Shown: in pieces, positions 26,956 through 36,001 of the stretch
Layout of the letters: every line of letters begins with the position of its first letter
Position numbering within the stretch: the stretch's first letter is position 1
Source of the DNA: Hyphobacterium sp. CCMP332
GTDB lineage: Bacteria > Bacteroidota > Bacteroidia > Cytophagales > CCMP332
DNA length: 64,000 bases
Direction of reading: 5' to 3'
Assembly: GCA_014323545.1 (NCBI GenBank)
Contig: CP058647.1
Location: 3,140,001 to 3,204,000 of the forward strand
The notes under the pieces: model-generated
Told to the model about the DNA's origin: nothing
Seen by the model: only the letters and a program-made list of their open reading frames with translations
Databases searched by the model: none
Made by a program: the position numbers and the translations under genes

Positions 26956-27621
26956 TTATATTATTGCTTCTCCATCCAGATTGGAAGTGAGTATTGTACT
27001 CATATAATCAAAAAAGGGCCTCATTTGAGCAAAACCATTTACAACTTTTTGACCAAATTCTGAAGAAAGCACCTCTGCATCCGAAAAAGTCATTGTAAGA
27101 AGTAATGATCTGTATTTGAGCAAGTCGATAGCCGGATCGTCTTTGGAAAATCCTCGGGGTGCGCTTTTTACCTTTTCACCGGATAAGCCGCCAAAATAAT
27201 CAGTAATCTGCTTTGATTTCAATATGTTTCTGAGTTCTGAAGGGTCTTGTTGTATTTGCTTTCTGATATGCAGAATATCGGCAGGGGATGGCCCAAAAAA
27301 ACCGCCTGCAATAGCGGATTCTCCTTTTTTTATTTTCAAATAATAGCCACCCCTGAGCTTAGCTGTTGCTCTTTTAAAATTGACACTTCTGTGAATATGA
27401 TAAGGGGTTTTATCATTGGAGAAACGAACATCCCTGTAAATTCTAAACACTTTGGTGGACTCTGTTTCGATATTATCGATTAGCGATAAACCTTCCTGAA
27501 TTTCAAAAACCAAATCCTTGAATTCCTTTTCTGCTTCCTGAAATTTTGATTTGTTTTCATTAAACCATTCCCGGTTGTTGTTGGCTTTAAGTGCTTTTAG
27601 AAATTGAATGGTTTTTTTCAT
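26956..27621 (-). CDS. DUF2461 family protein
   Basis: 221 residues, typical length. Diagnostic features of DUF2461 (TIGR02453): LKANNNREWFNENKSKF at the N-terminus, KVFRIYRDVRFSNDKTPYHIH in the middle, GGYYLKIKKGESAIAGGFFGP, and the KSAPRGFSKDDPAIDLLKYRSLLL tail motif. The family is widespread and cytosolic with no established activity. The start codon is ATG 27621; upstream lies the repeat-bearing spacer. Confidence 0.9.
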   Translation of the reverse strand: MKKTIQFLKALKANNNREWFNENKSKFQEAEKEFKDLVFEIQEGLSLIDNIETESTKVFRIYRDVRFSNDKTPYHIHRSVNFKRATAKLRGGYYLKIKKGESAIAGGFFGPSPADILHIRKQIQQDPSELRNILKSKQITDYFGGLSGEKVKSAPRGFSKDDPAIDLLKYRSLLLTMTFSDAEVLSSEFGQKVVNGFAQMRPFFDYMSTILTSNLDGEAII

Positions 27622-27687
27622 CTGAAATAATTTGAAGGTCTAATTTAATCACATTTATGCATCATCCAGTTTTCTATAGGAAACTAT

Positions 27688-27747
27688 TAATTGTCAATTT
27701 GAAATCTCTTGTACCTCCAAGTCTCCTACGGATGACTCAGAGGGAGA
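27688..27747 (+). repeat. Dispersed repeat R, copy 3 (diverged)
   Basis: TAATTGTCAATTTGAAATC...CTCCAAGTCTCCTACGGATGACTCAGAGGG aligns with copy 2 (TAATTGACAATAAAAATAAATCCTCCGAATCTCTGTCGGATGAATCAGAAGG). The core CTCC-A-TCTC--CGGATGA-TCAGA-GG is shared. More diverged than copies 1 and 2. Confidence 0.5.
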
Positions 27748-27785
27748 GTAATTTAAAATCTCTTGTAAATCCTCGTTACCCCGAA

Positions 27786-27886
27786 TGTCCGCGGGACTCA
27801 TTTGGAGGATTCCAATTGAACGCTACGCTAAATTTATCGGCCGTTAAGCGGACGAGTTCTAGTGGGGGGTAGTCTTCACTTCTCAA
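27786..27886 (+). repeat. GGACGAGT-family repeat, copy 1
   Basis: GATTCCAATTGAACGCTACGCTAAA (27809-27833) followed by GCGGACGAGTTCTAGTGGGG (from 27849). Shares the ordered blocks ATTCC-TA-GGAAC, ACGCTAAA, GGACGAGT and a G-run with copies at 29462-29530, 29583-29650 and 29950-30015. Confidence 0.5.
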
Positions 27887-28088
27887 CTGTCCCCGGGCTC
27901 TACATCCACCACATCTCAGTAGGGAACAGGAAATAGACCGAGAAGGTGTTGATCGAATAAGATCTTGCCACACATTCTAGTTCCTGATTTTGGCAAAGTA
28001 GTATTAAAACGTAGCAGCATATGTTGTCTTGAGGTTCTTATCTAAAGCAGCAATTGAGGATAGAAAATGTGGAAATTTATTCCTATTG

Positions 28089-29366
28089 TCAGTTGCCCTC
28101 TGAGTTGGTCTTTAATACGAAAATCCCTCGTACCGCCAACCCATTATTGTCAGATCCCGTGACGATAAAGCCTCCATCGGGGCATAGCTTGATATCTGTT
28201 GGAGCTAATCTATTAAACCTGTCTTTTCCATGGATCCTTTTCCAGAGCTCTTGGCCGCTTGAATCAAACTTTTTTATTGAGATATAGGAAAAGCCTCCTG
28301 ATTGATCAGATTCGGCATAAGCCAGAACAAATCCTCCATCCATGGTTTGAACAACCTCAAATGAAAGACCTGGACTTATCTCGTCTTCATTAACGGGGAC
28401 ACGCCACTCTTCATCTCCATTAGAATTGGTTTTAATCAAGAGAAGTAACGCGGTATTTATTCCATTTGAGGTCACATCACCTCTTTGCTGAAGAATGATG
28501 TATCCACCATCGGAGGTAGACTCTACGAAAAGGCCAATATTGGTAGCGGAAATTTTGTCGTCCTGTTTGTACCTTCTGTTCCATTGCTCAACTCCGCCCC
28601 CATCAATTTTATAAACAACGGTTACTGGATCTTCAGCATTGGTTCCTGAGGATCCTGATATTGAGCCATGAAAAAGATAGCCTCCATCCTGGGTTTGGGA
28701 AATATGAGAGTAATGTCCTCCAGTCACTCCAAATTTAAAATTATCTACTTCCTTATACTGCTTGATTCCTGAAATCTGTCCATCACTTCCTGTTACAACT
28801 ACCTGGATACAACTTTGACAGTTTCCTGAAAGAACGAAACCACCGCTAGAGGTTTCTTCAAGAGAATATGCTTGGTCATCAAAATCATTTGTACTGCTCC
28901 AGTAATTCCAATTCCATAATTCATTTCCATCTTTATCGACCTTTGCCAGAAGGAAATTGTAATAATTTGTATTCTCCTTATAACTTCCGGCCATGGCAAA
29001 TCCACCATCATTTGTTTCAACCACATCTTGAAACTCCTGGTTGCCAACACTTCCAACAAAATTGTAGGTTTTGGTCCATTCCTGCTCTAAAGAGGGTTTT
29101 AGTTTTATCAACAGACCATCATTACCGATCCTTTGTTCATCAAGTGTCTTTCCAGCAATAATATACCCTCCACTGCTGACAGGGTATACCCCATGAGCAT
29201 CTGAAGCATTTCCGACGCTAAAAAACTTCAATCCAGAAGCTGATCCTCCATTATTTGGTCCTGGATTGTCTTCACTCTCACTGCAGGAGGTAAAAATGGA
29301 AAATGCAATTAACAGTAGGAAGGGGAAACATAATACCCATTGGTTTTTAAAGCTGCGAAGTTTCAT
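28089..29366 (-). CDS. Lipoprotein beta-propeller with repeated 'DGGF' blades
   Basis: 425 residues. Lipobox FSIFTSCSESEDN. Seven or so blade motifs recur: SSGGYIIAGKT, NDGGFAMAGSY, SSGGFVLSGN, QDGGYLFHGS, SDGGYIILQQ, MDGGFVLAYA, DGGFIVTGSD, each followed by a strand such as LLAKVDKDGNELW or LLIKTNSNGDEEW. This is the T9SS-associated/'delta-60'-like secreted propeller pattern common in Bacteroidota. One disulfide candidate (CQSC, near residue 175). Likely surface adhesion or sensing; ligand unknown. It sits alone between two repeat-rich spacers. Confidence 0.78.
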   Translation of the reverse strand: MKLRSFKNQWVLCFPFLLLIAFSIFTSCSESEDNPGPNNGGSASGLKFFSVGNASDAHGVYPVSSGGYIIAGKTLDEQRIGNDGLLIKLKPSLEQEWTKTYNFVGSVGNQEFQDVVETNDGGFAMAGSYKENTNYYNFLLAKVDKDGNELWNWNYWSSTNDFDDQAYSLEETSSGGFVLSGNCQSCIQVVVTGSDGQISGIKQYKEVDNFKFGVTGGHYSHISQTQDGGYLFHGSISGSSGTNAEDPVTVVYKIDGGGVEQWNRRYKQDDKISATNIGLFVESTSDGGYIILQQRGDVTSNGINTALLLLIKTNSNGDEEWRVPVNEDEISPGLSFEVVQTMDGGFVLAYAESDQSGGFSYISIKKFDSSGQELWKRIHGKDRFNRLAPTDIKLCPDGGFIVTGSDNNGLAVRGIFVLKTNSEGN

Positions 29367-29461
29367 AGGGATGAATATAAAAAAGGAAATTCAATCTCTC
29401 AAATTCATTCGGAAAGGAAATGAGAGTTGAATACAGCTATACCATCCACTCTGGACAATCA

Positions 29462-29530
29462 ACGCTAACTCCCCACTCGTCCGTGTTTGTCCCATAGGGA
29501 TCGCTTTGCGGTAACGCGGATGGCAAGAAA
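29462..29530 (-). repeat. GGACGAGT-family repeat, copy 2 (inverted)
   Basis: On the minus strand: GTTACCGCAAAGCGATCCCT ATGGGACAAACACGGACGAG TGGGGAGTTAGCG. Same block order as the other copies: ACCGCAAAGCGATCC, TATGGGACA, GGACGAGT, GGGGAGT. Confidence 0.55.
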
Positions 29531-29582
29531 ACTGATCATTTATTCAACATTGCATTTTAAACTCAAATTATGAAAATCCTTA

Positions 29583-29650
29583 TTATCCCGAAGGGATTCC
29601 TATGGAACACCACGCTAAACGAGGACTTACAGGGGGGTATTGCCTTCTTG
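29583..29650 (+). repeat. GGACGAGT-family repeat, copy 3
   Basis: TTATCCCGAAGGGATTCCTA TGGAACACCACGCTAAACGA GGACTTACAGGGGGGTATTG. Shares CCCGAAGGGATTCC-TATGGAAC and ACGCTAAACGAGGACT with copy 1; the GGACGAGT core is altered to GAGGACTT. Confidence 0.5.
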
Positions 29651-29734
29651 TAATCTTTTGCCATTCAAATAAGTATTTTCTTCCATTAAAGTTAGCTCAT
29701 TTCTCAGGACCAGTGGAAAGCTGGCATTGAGTAG

Positions 29735-29842
29735 ATTCCAAGAACTCCTTACACTCGTCTTGGAATGACGAATTCTGTGGAAACGTTCTCCCTGCTTTCG
29801 CTGTAGCTTCAGCAGGCAGGCGTACTGTTTACTGTTTACTCC
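29735..29842 (+). repeat. Palindromic dispersed repeat P, copy 1
   Basis: Opens with the hairpin ATTCCAAGA...TCTTGGAAT followed by GACGAAT, then CTCCCTGCTTTCGCTGTAGC TTCAGCAGGCAGGCGTACTG TTTACTGTTTACT. About three quarters of bases match the copy at 36002-36108 in the same orientation. The GTCATTCC-type hairpin resembles palindromic intergenic repeats common in many bacteria. Confidence 0.75.
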
Positions 29843-29949
29843 CTCCCTACCGGCAGGCAGGTTTATTTCCCAATACTCTCCTTCGCTGAAGCTTTGGTGA
29901 GTCTGGAAAGTTTCACTTTCCGATACAGAACTTTGAAAATATGCACTGA

Positions 29950-30015
29950 AGTAGACTCCCACACTCGTCCTCCTCCACCTGTACCTTATGGATGCGTTCG
30001 GCATCGCTAGGTTAA
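29950..30015 (-). repeat. GGACGAGT-family repeat, copy 4 (inverted)
   Basis: On the minus strand: GATGCCGAACGCATCCATAA GGTACAGGTGGAGGAGGACG AGTGTGGGAGTCT. Aligns with copy 2 through CCG-AA-GCATCC-TAAGGTACA and GGACGAGTGTGGGAGT. Confidence 0.5.
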
Positions 30016-30073
30016 GTGTAGTTGACTGTAGTCCTTGTTAAGATACAAGGCTTGTTGACTAAAATGCTGGGAA

Positions 30074-32326
30074 TTATTCTTTTGATAATCGGAAAATGAA
30101 GTAGTTACCAAAATATAGTGAGGACTTCACTAAGAAGGAAGCATATAAAGTGTTAAAATCCGAATCGCTATTTGCAGGATCAAACTTTCTATATTGACCA
30201 GAATTAAAATCATAAACCTCAACCAAAGATGAGTGTTTTTCAAATGATAATTCTATTGGGATTTTGGTTGGATTTAGCCAATAGTTGAATTGTTTAATTC
30301 TGTATTTGAGAATATTATCCGCCTCTGTTGTTGCAAACCATCCTAAATAATTTGTCCGCATATTATAAACAGATATTCGCTTACTCTGACTGTAACCAGG
30401 AATATTGGTGAAAACGGTTTCCTTGTAATCACCAACTAATAAAAGGCCACCTTGAACTGGGAGGATATTTTCGTAAACCAGTCGATAGGAATCCATGTAT
30501 GGATTAACACTACCTACAATAATATAGGACTTGAATTCATTATAGGTCGTTCCATTTCTCTTGGCATTTCCCAAAAAAATTGTTTTGGCAAAATTATTAC
30601 TGTTTGTTTTCGCTTCATATGCATATTCGTTATCGCTGATATAGAGGTTTGTTGAAAAAAGGAACTCATTGTTGAAAACCATCTCATGAAAACCATAATT
30701 CGCAAAAACTCCTTTTTGCTTCTTGATTTTAAGTCCGTTCAGATTGACAAACCTAGACCTGAAATAATCCGAATAATTTAGGCTCATAGCATCTTTTGAG
30801 TTAGTGGCCATCATGATAAAACGACCCTTATTAATGATAATGAGTCTTTGAGTATTACGTAATGACTTGTCTGAACCGACTATGTATGCATGTCCGGTCA
30901 GCATTTTATTCACCTTCAACTTGTCGGTTGCCAAGAGATTTTTTTTGGTATTCATCTTATCCAGTTCGAGCTTAATGCTTGAATCACTTGACAGGTCATA
31001 AACGAACCTGCCTTCTTTTTTGACATTCACAAAAAGATAATTTTGATTATTCAATATCTGCTGAAGCTCCGAATACAGAGATTCATAGTCGTATGCAACC
31101 AGAACAGCATGGTTGAGATTGTATCCTTTGCCATAGCAGTTTTGACAGTCATTTTTTGTAAAGAGATCTTCAATTCTTGATCTGTTATCAAAAGAATATT
31201 TCGAAACGGTAATTGATTTTGGTTGAAGGTCAGTATAGATATCGATATCTCTTCCTACAAAGTCTTCCGGTTCAACCTGTAAATTAGAATTCTGATCAGC
31301 CCAAACCACATTATCTGGGGTATTTGCTTTTATCTGAATAGGAAGGACGAAAACATTGCTGACCTGATTATTATAGGCAAGTTCAATGGCTCTGGAAACC
31401 TTCAGTTCACCATTGGCAAACCTATTATTGATTAGGGCGCTCTTGATATCCAGGTATTCTTTGCTATGTGTTTGTTTGTATGCATTTATTAGCATGTTTC
31501 TTTCTTCAATTCTTTGAGCCCCTGCATCCAACTGCATCTGCAGGTTATTTGCGAATTGCTTTGCATAAGCTTTTCTTTCTGCGCTGATGCTGCTAAATTT
31601 ATTTACAAGTGTTGTAAGCTCATTAAACCCCTCAGAAATCTTTTGATTGTATTCATCTCGATAATTTGGTTGACTTTGAACCTGGCCTCGTTCCAGGAGT
31701 TCACGTTCTCTTTCCTGCTCTTGTGTTTTGTCTGAGATTTGTTCAGAAAATGATTTCTCTTTTGAATGAGCATACTCTTTGAGTCGCCCTGCTAATACAG
31801 ATGCCGTACCACCTTCGAGACTTGTGATTTCCGAACCCGTTAAAACACTGTATCTTACCCAATCTTCGTATTTTTGATTGATCTCTTCTTTTGTGTAATT
31901 CTTTGGATCAATGCCAAAGTCGAACCATATTTGATTCCATCCAGTATGTGGATTAAGACCTACCATTGATCCCTTTGAATGCTCACTCTTATCATAAGAT
32001 TCATTACCCCAATTGGAAACTTTAAATCTAATGAGGGGTGCAAAACCGGTCGATTCATATGGAATTTTGGTGTCACCGTAAGTCCCGGTAGTATATGTTT
32101 TTCCATCAACCACTATCGAAGTCATTTGTATTTGTTTCCAACGGGCTTTCATAATAAAGAAATAACCACTACCGGGCTTATCTCTTGAGAACTCATATTC
32201 AAGAATCCCGGTAACAGAGACCTTATAACCATCTGCAGTGCCTGAATAGTTAATTACTTCTTCTTGAATTTGTGCCTGACTAGATAGAGATGTCAGCAAT
32301 AGTGTGAGTGATAGTAAATTTTTCAT
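30074..32326 (-). CDS. Large exported partner protein of the second caspase module
   Basis: 750 residues from ATG 32326, chosen because it directly opens a signal peptide (MKNLLSLTLLLTSLSSQAQ); an upstream in-frame ATG at 32389 would overlap the caspase gene and bury the signal. The N-terminal ~150 residues are strand-rich (YKVSVTGILEYEFSRDK ... GLNPHTGWNQIWFDFGID). Residues ~185-310 are helical and charged, probably coiled coil (QEQERERELLERGQVQ; AERKAYAKQFANNLQMQ). Residues 394-401 form one CxxCxGxG motif (CQNCYGKG). The last ~300 residues are strand-rich. No family recognised. It starts 46 bases after the caspase gene stop and is surely co-transcribed. Confidence 0.75.
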   Translation of the reverse strand: MKNLLSLTLLLTSLSSQAQIQEEVINYSGTADGYKVSVTGILEYEFSRDKPGSGYFFIMKARWKQIQMTSIVVDGKTYTTGTYGDTKIPYESTGFAPLIRFKVSNWGNESYDKSEHSKGSMVGLNPHTGWNQIWFDFGIDPKNYTKEEINQKYEDWVRYSVLTGSEITSLEGGTASVLAGRLKEYAHSKEKSFSEQISDKTQEQERERELLERGQVQSQPNYRDEYNQKISEGFNELTTLVNKFSSISAERKAYAKQFANNLQMQLDAGAQRIEERNMLINAYKQTHSKEYLDIKSALINNRFANGELKVSRAIELAYNNQVSNVFVLPIQIKANTPDNVVWADQNSNLQVEPEDFVGRDIDIYTDLQPKSITVSKYSFDNRSRIEDLFTKNDCQNCYGKGYNLNHAVLVAYDYESLYSELQQILNNQNYLFVNVKKEGRFVYDLSSDSSIKLELDKMNTKKNLLATDKLKVNKMLTGHAYIVGSDKSLRNTQRLIIINKGRFIMMATNSKDAMSLNYSDYFRSRFVNLNGLKIKKQKGVFANYGFHEMVFNNEFLFSTNLYISDNEYAYEAKTNSNNFAKTIFLGNAKRNGTTYNEFKSYIIVGSVNPYMDSYRLVYENILPVQGGLLLVGDYKETVFTNIPGYSQSKRISVYNMRTNYLGWFATTEADNILKYRIKQFNYWLNPTKIPIELSFEKHSSLVEVYDFNSGQYRKFDPANSDSDFNTLYASFLVKSSLYFGNYFIFRLSKE

Positions 32327-32372
32327 ATTCTGGATGTTGTGATTTAAAGTTTCTGTGGGATTACGTAAAGCA

Positions 32373-35300
32373 CTAAATGGCTTCAGCAATAAGATTTTTC
32401 AGTGCTTTAATGATTTCTACTTTATCAGGGTGAGTCAGATCGATATTCGAAATAACAGAACCGTTTTTAAGTAGATTGGCTTGTAATGTAATTTGACCGT
32501 TTTTATCGCTGTATACACCACGGATAGAATATGCATTAGTAAACCTTGCTACATCCACAAAAATGATACTTTCATCATTTGCTTGTATATCTCTTAACTG
32601 CTGGTTGAGTTCCTCTGAAAGATCAAGATTGTCATCAAATGTTTGTTGGTTTTGAAATATAGATCGAATAAAAATTGGCTTTGGACTGGGAAGTTGAATT
32701 TTTTCCCGATCTATTGACTCCAGCATGCCCAAGTCGAAAGATTCACCTCCATATGGTATTCGGATTTCCGGTTTTTGAATTCCACCAATTTCTCTGGCCA
32801 AATCTGGTACCTTATCGGCAGCAAATTGAAATAGGCTTAATACGTCTACATACCTATTATCCCTGAGAGAACCACCTTTCATACCAAACAATAGGCTATA
32901 TGTAAGCAATCCCTGACCGTAAATACTCGCTTCATAACTGACCGCATCAGCTGCGGAACCTGAGAGTATATACATTCCTGTTCGATCCTTCATTCTTTCC
33001 AATGCCCTGAGTTCAGTTGCTTGCTTTGAAGAGCGTTTACCCATAAGGTCTTCAGCAAACTGACCTGAATGACATGCATCGAAAATGAGGACTTGTTTTA
33101 ATGCCGGGATTGATTTTACCCATTCTGTTATTTCATCACTCGAAATCGCTACGTTTTCTCTGACAATAGGGTCGCTAATGTTTCCGCTCGATGCTGATGT
33201 GGTTATATAGTAAAAATCAGCAGACCCTCCTTCATAATTCGTTCCGTGTCCGGCGAAGTAAAGTAAAAGAAGATCCTGCGGCTTTGCAGTTAATGAAACC
33301 TTTCTGAATGCTTCTCCAATATTCTGCTTACTTGGTTTCAGATCACCAGCGGTGCTTAATAATTGGATAAATGTATTTTCAGCACCTAGATAAGATTCGG
33401 AAGCCAGTTTCAGAACTTCAGAAAATGCTTCGGCATCCTTATCTGGATAAGAAAGGTCTAAACTGGTGCCTTTGTAATCCGAGGTACCAACTATAATTGC
33501 ATATAGTTTTGGACTAGGCGATTCCTCTGTGCGACTGTTTATATAATAGACTTTACTGGCAGGACTAATGAGATGCTCATCTGAATTATAAGCCTGTACT
33601 TCAATAAGGTTAACACCTTCTTTCAAATAGGGATGATCTTTAATGTCATATTGAATTTCAAACTCTTCGGAAGTCTCTCTTGCATTTGCTAATCCACGTG
33701 CATCGCTGGTTGTTTCTTTTCCGTTTACCTTGATGATCACTGGTCCTATGCCTCCACCTTGATTTCTTATTGATATACCAAGTTTATGATCATTTTTGTT
33801 AGGGGCCTTCAGATCGATTTTTGGATATATTTTAATTTGATTTAGGGACGTCTTAATGTCAACCTTTTGACCCTGGAACATCCGCTGAGCAAAGCCAGGT
33901 TGATAGAATCTGTCTTTGAGCTGGTCAAACCCAATAGTGAGGGTTCCTTTTCTGAAATAGAATTGATTATTCTCAAACCCACTACCATCAAATACCCCGG
34001 TCTCATTATGGATAATCCAGTCATCAATGTCTGCCGTGAGAGTGAGAAAATAATTCAATTCCGGACTAGTATTGGATTTTTTGATTTTATAGATATCGGT
34101 AATGCCCGACTTGTATGTCACAAACAGATATTGCCCTTTAGCAGCTGTAAGAATTTCAAGTGATGATACATCTCCTTTCAGGGCTTTGCTTAACTTGAAT
34201 GTGTTCATCTCTTTGATTCCCTTATTTGGATCAATTTGAAAAGAATAAAAGCCTTTATCTTTTAATACAATTCCTCCGAATTTTTGCCAATTATTGAAGA
34301 GTGCAAAGCATTGATTCCCTGTTGAAAGATTATTTTTCTGTATGAACTTTAAATCAAAATTATCTTCGAAGTCTCCATATCTTACCAGCATCATCACACC
34401 GCCGTATATGGCTAAAATCAAACCATTTGTATCTAATGAAGCTAGTTGATAATTGCTGTTACGTTCATAGGCACTTGTTTCAATATCATAGTATTCATCA
34501 TAGCCATTTAATCGGATGTTTGTCTTTCCATTTATCAAGTCCGGCAGCTCCCATGTGCTTCCAAGAAGGGTGTCTTTTATGATCCCATTCTCATAAACAT
34601 GCCAGTTGTGGAAATAGTTACTGAAAACTGTATTGCCTTCGCGCCGTTCTTTTTCAAAATAATTCTCATCCGATATATAGAGCGTTGCATCGTTATAGGG
34701 GAAAGAGAGATCGCCTATCTTATAATCTCCTGTAATTTCGGAAGACTTAAATATTGGGATTTCTGAAGGACTGAATGATTGATAAGCCAACCTCCCATTT
34801 AATTGTAGAATCCTGATAAAAGTGCTGTCGGTGCAACTGGTTTTCACCAAAGGAAGTGAACCTGCAAGCTTTTTATTTAAAAGTTTATCAACCTGCCTTT
34901 CTTCATCTAAAACATAGATCTGGATTGAATCTTTGGAAATCAGAAGCCTTTTGCCTTCAAAATCATTGTCTATCAGGTCCACATAATCAGTTCGATAAAC
35001 TTTGCTTTCCGGAGAATAGTCAGGAAAATTTGCCTGAATATATTCCCGGACTTCTCCACTTTCACCCTCTACAATGATTTTAATGTCTTTTTTGCCTGTT
35101 TCTAGCATTATATCACCATAGCTTGTGAATATTATCAGTTTATTCTCAAAATAATGGATGCTATCAATTGGTCCATATAATTCCACAGGCAATACATTCT
35201 TGTTTTCAAAATCATAGACTTCATTCTCATCCAATATCATTATTTGTTCACCCAGAAAAAAACAATTGTAAACCGGTTCACCAAAAGTTTCTTTTTTCAA

Positions 35301-35933
35301 ATTGGAGTTTACTGATATGCCCTCTGAACTTATTTTAAAGTGAATTATATCGATACTTCCGTATCCATATCGAAACGGCATATCGTTAATCCGCTTTCTT
35401 ACATGCCGCGGACCATCGACTGTATAATAATCATCGTTGAAATCATATATCGGCCGTTCTCCACCCAGGAATAGGTATAAGTGGTTTTGTGTAAAATGTA
35501 GATTAATAGGGTCAAGAAATTGAGGTAAGTTTTTGATTTCGTTTCTGAAATTGAAGCTGGAAATGATTTGTCCCGAAACAATATCCCAGATCATTATTTT
35601 ATCCTCATCGATGGAATATAGTTTATTACCCTTCAAGCCTGCAATTATCTGGCGTTCCAAATCTTTTTTTCCTTCAGAATTTAATAGCGGATGCTTATAG
35701 CTGTTAATGAATCGAAAAGTCTGACTTTCCCTTAGGACAATCAATCCGGAACGATCAACAGAAAGTATATGCTTACCGTCTTCAGAAAATCTGTAATGGT
35801 TTACAGGAGCTTCATGTTCCACCGGAATCACAAGCTCTAAATCCTGCGCCCGAGATTGGCCATGTAAAAGAAAAAAGAGATTTAGAAGAGAAGCCCCAAG
35901 AAGATTGAAATTGTACATTAATCTATTTTTCAT
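32373..35933 (-). CDS. Exported caspase-family (C14) peptidase with N-terminal propeller
   Basis: 1186 residues. A long signal peptide or anchor (NLLGASLLNLFFLLHGQSRAQ) ends near residue 30. Residues ~35-660 are propeller-like (APVNHYRFSEDGKHILSVD; KIMIWDIVSGQIISSF). Residues ~710-805 form an Ig-like segment (IIKVNGKETTSDARG; NLIEVQAYNSDE). The caspase domain (~808-1075) has YAIIVGTSDYKG, catalytic His896 (YFAGHGTNYEG) and Cys954 (FDACHSGQF; TGT codon confirmed on the minus strand at 33072-33074), plus a SGSAADAVSYE strand. The last ~110 residues are a separate small domain. Its promoter box is at 35957-35964. Exported caspases with propellers are poorly studied. Confidence 0.9.
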   Translation of the reverse strand: MKNRLMYNFNLLGASLLNLFFLLHGQSRAQDLELVIPVEHEAPVNHYRFSEDGKHILSVDRSGLIVLRESQTFRFINSYKHPLLNSEGKKDLERQIIAGLKGNKLYSIDEDKIMIWDIVSGQIISSFNFRNEIKNLPQFLDPINLHFTQNHLYLFLGGERPIYDFNDDYYTVDGPRHVRKRINDMPFRYGYGSIDIIHFKISSEGISVNSNLKKETFGEPVYNCFFLGEQIMILDENEVYDFENKNVLPVELYGPIDSIHYFENKLIIFTSYGDIMLETGKKDIKIIVEGESGEVREYIQANFPDYSPESKVYRTDYVDLIDNDFEGKRLLISKDSIQIYVLDEERQVDKLLNKKLAGSLPLVKTSCTDSTFIRILQLNGRLAYQSFSPSEIPIFKSSEITGDYKIGDLSFPYNDATLYISDENYFEKERREGNTVFSNYFHNWHVYENGIIKDTLLGSTWELPDLINGKTNIRLNGYDEYYDIETSAYERNSNYQLASLDTNGLILAIYGGVMMLVRYGDFEDNFDLKFIQKNNLSTGNQCFALFNNWQKFGGIVLKDKGFYSFQIDPNKGIKEMNTFKLSKALKGDVSSLEILTAAKGQYLFVTYKSGITDIYKIKKSNTSPELNYFLTLTADIDDWIIHNETGVFDGSGFENNQFYFRKGTLTIGFDQLKDRFYQPGFAQRMFQGQKVDIKTSLNQIKIYPKIDLKAPNKNDHKLGISIRNQGGGIGPVIIKVNGKETTSDARGLANARETSEEFEIQYDIKDHPYLKEGVNLIEVQAYNSDEHLISPASKVYYINSRTEESPSPKLYAIIVGTSDYKGTSLDLSYPDKDAEAFSEVLKLASESYLGAENTFIQLLSTAGDLKPSKQNIGEAFRKVSLTAKPQDLLLLYFAGHGTNYEGGSADFYYITTSASSGNISDPIVRENVAISSDEITEWVKSIPALKQVLIFDACHSGQFAEDLMGKRSSKQATELRALERMKDRTGMYILSGSAADAVSYEASIYGQGLLTYSLLFGMKGGSLRDNRYVDVLSLFQFAADKVPDLAREIGGIQKPEIRIPYGGESFDLGMLESIDREKIQLPSPKPIFIRSIFQNQQTFDDNLDLSEELNQQLRDIQANDESIIFVDVARFTNAYSIRGVYSDKNGQITLQANLLKNGSVISNIDLTHPDKVEIIKALKNLIAEAI

Positions 35934-35956
35934 AATATGATATACTCATTCTCGCT

Positions 35957-35964
35957 CAAATTTA
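35957..35964 (-). promoter_or_regulatory. -7 box for the second caspase module
   Basis: TAAATTTG on the minus strand, a full match to TAnnTTTG, 23 bases upstream of ATG 35933. The -33 region is weak, suggesting a modest or regulated promoter. Confidence 0.5.
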
Positions 35965-36001
35965 ATCATTCTAAGCAGTCCGAATTTTAGTTGAGGTTAC
36001 A

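Larger units (their letters stand above)
27622..28088. other. Gene-free spacer with two dispersed repeats
   Basis: 467 bases with no convincing gene. It holds repeat R copy 3 (27688-27747) and the first copy of the GGACGAGT family (27786-27886), plus a local duplication of AAATCTCTTGTA (27703 and 27759 regions). Higher GC than its neighbours. The 65-71 residue open frames here simply cross the repeats. Confidence 0.6.
29367..30073. other. 707-base repeat island without genes
   Basis: No convincing gene. It holds three GGACGAGT-family copies (29462-29530 inverted, 29583-29650 direct, 29950-30015 inverted), one copy of the palindromic ATTCCAAG repeat (29735-29842), a CCGGCAGGCAGG-rich stretch near 29860, and a small hairpin CCTTGT/ACAAGG at 30033-30050. 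The 125-residue open frame at 29627-30004 is made of repeat sequence and is not called. Confidence 0.65.

Noticed and set aside
29627-30004. 125-residue open frame on the minus strand
   Set aside because: It is composed of dispersed repeats P and GGACGAGT-family sequence, has no signal or family resemblance and no promoter.
32327-32389. Upstream in-frame ATG for the caspase-partner gene
   Set aside because: The extra 21 residues precede and mask a clean signal peptide and overlap the caspase gene; ATG 32326 is preferred.
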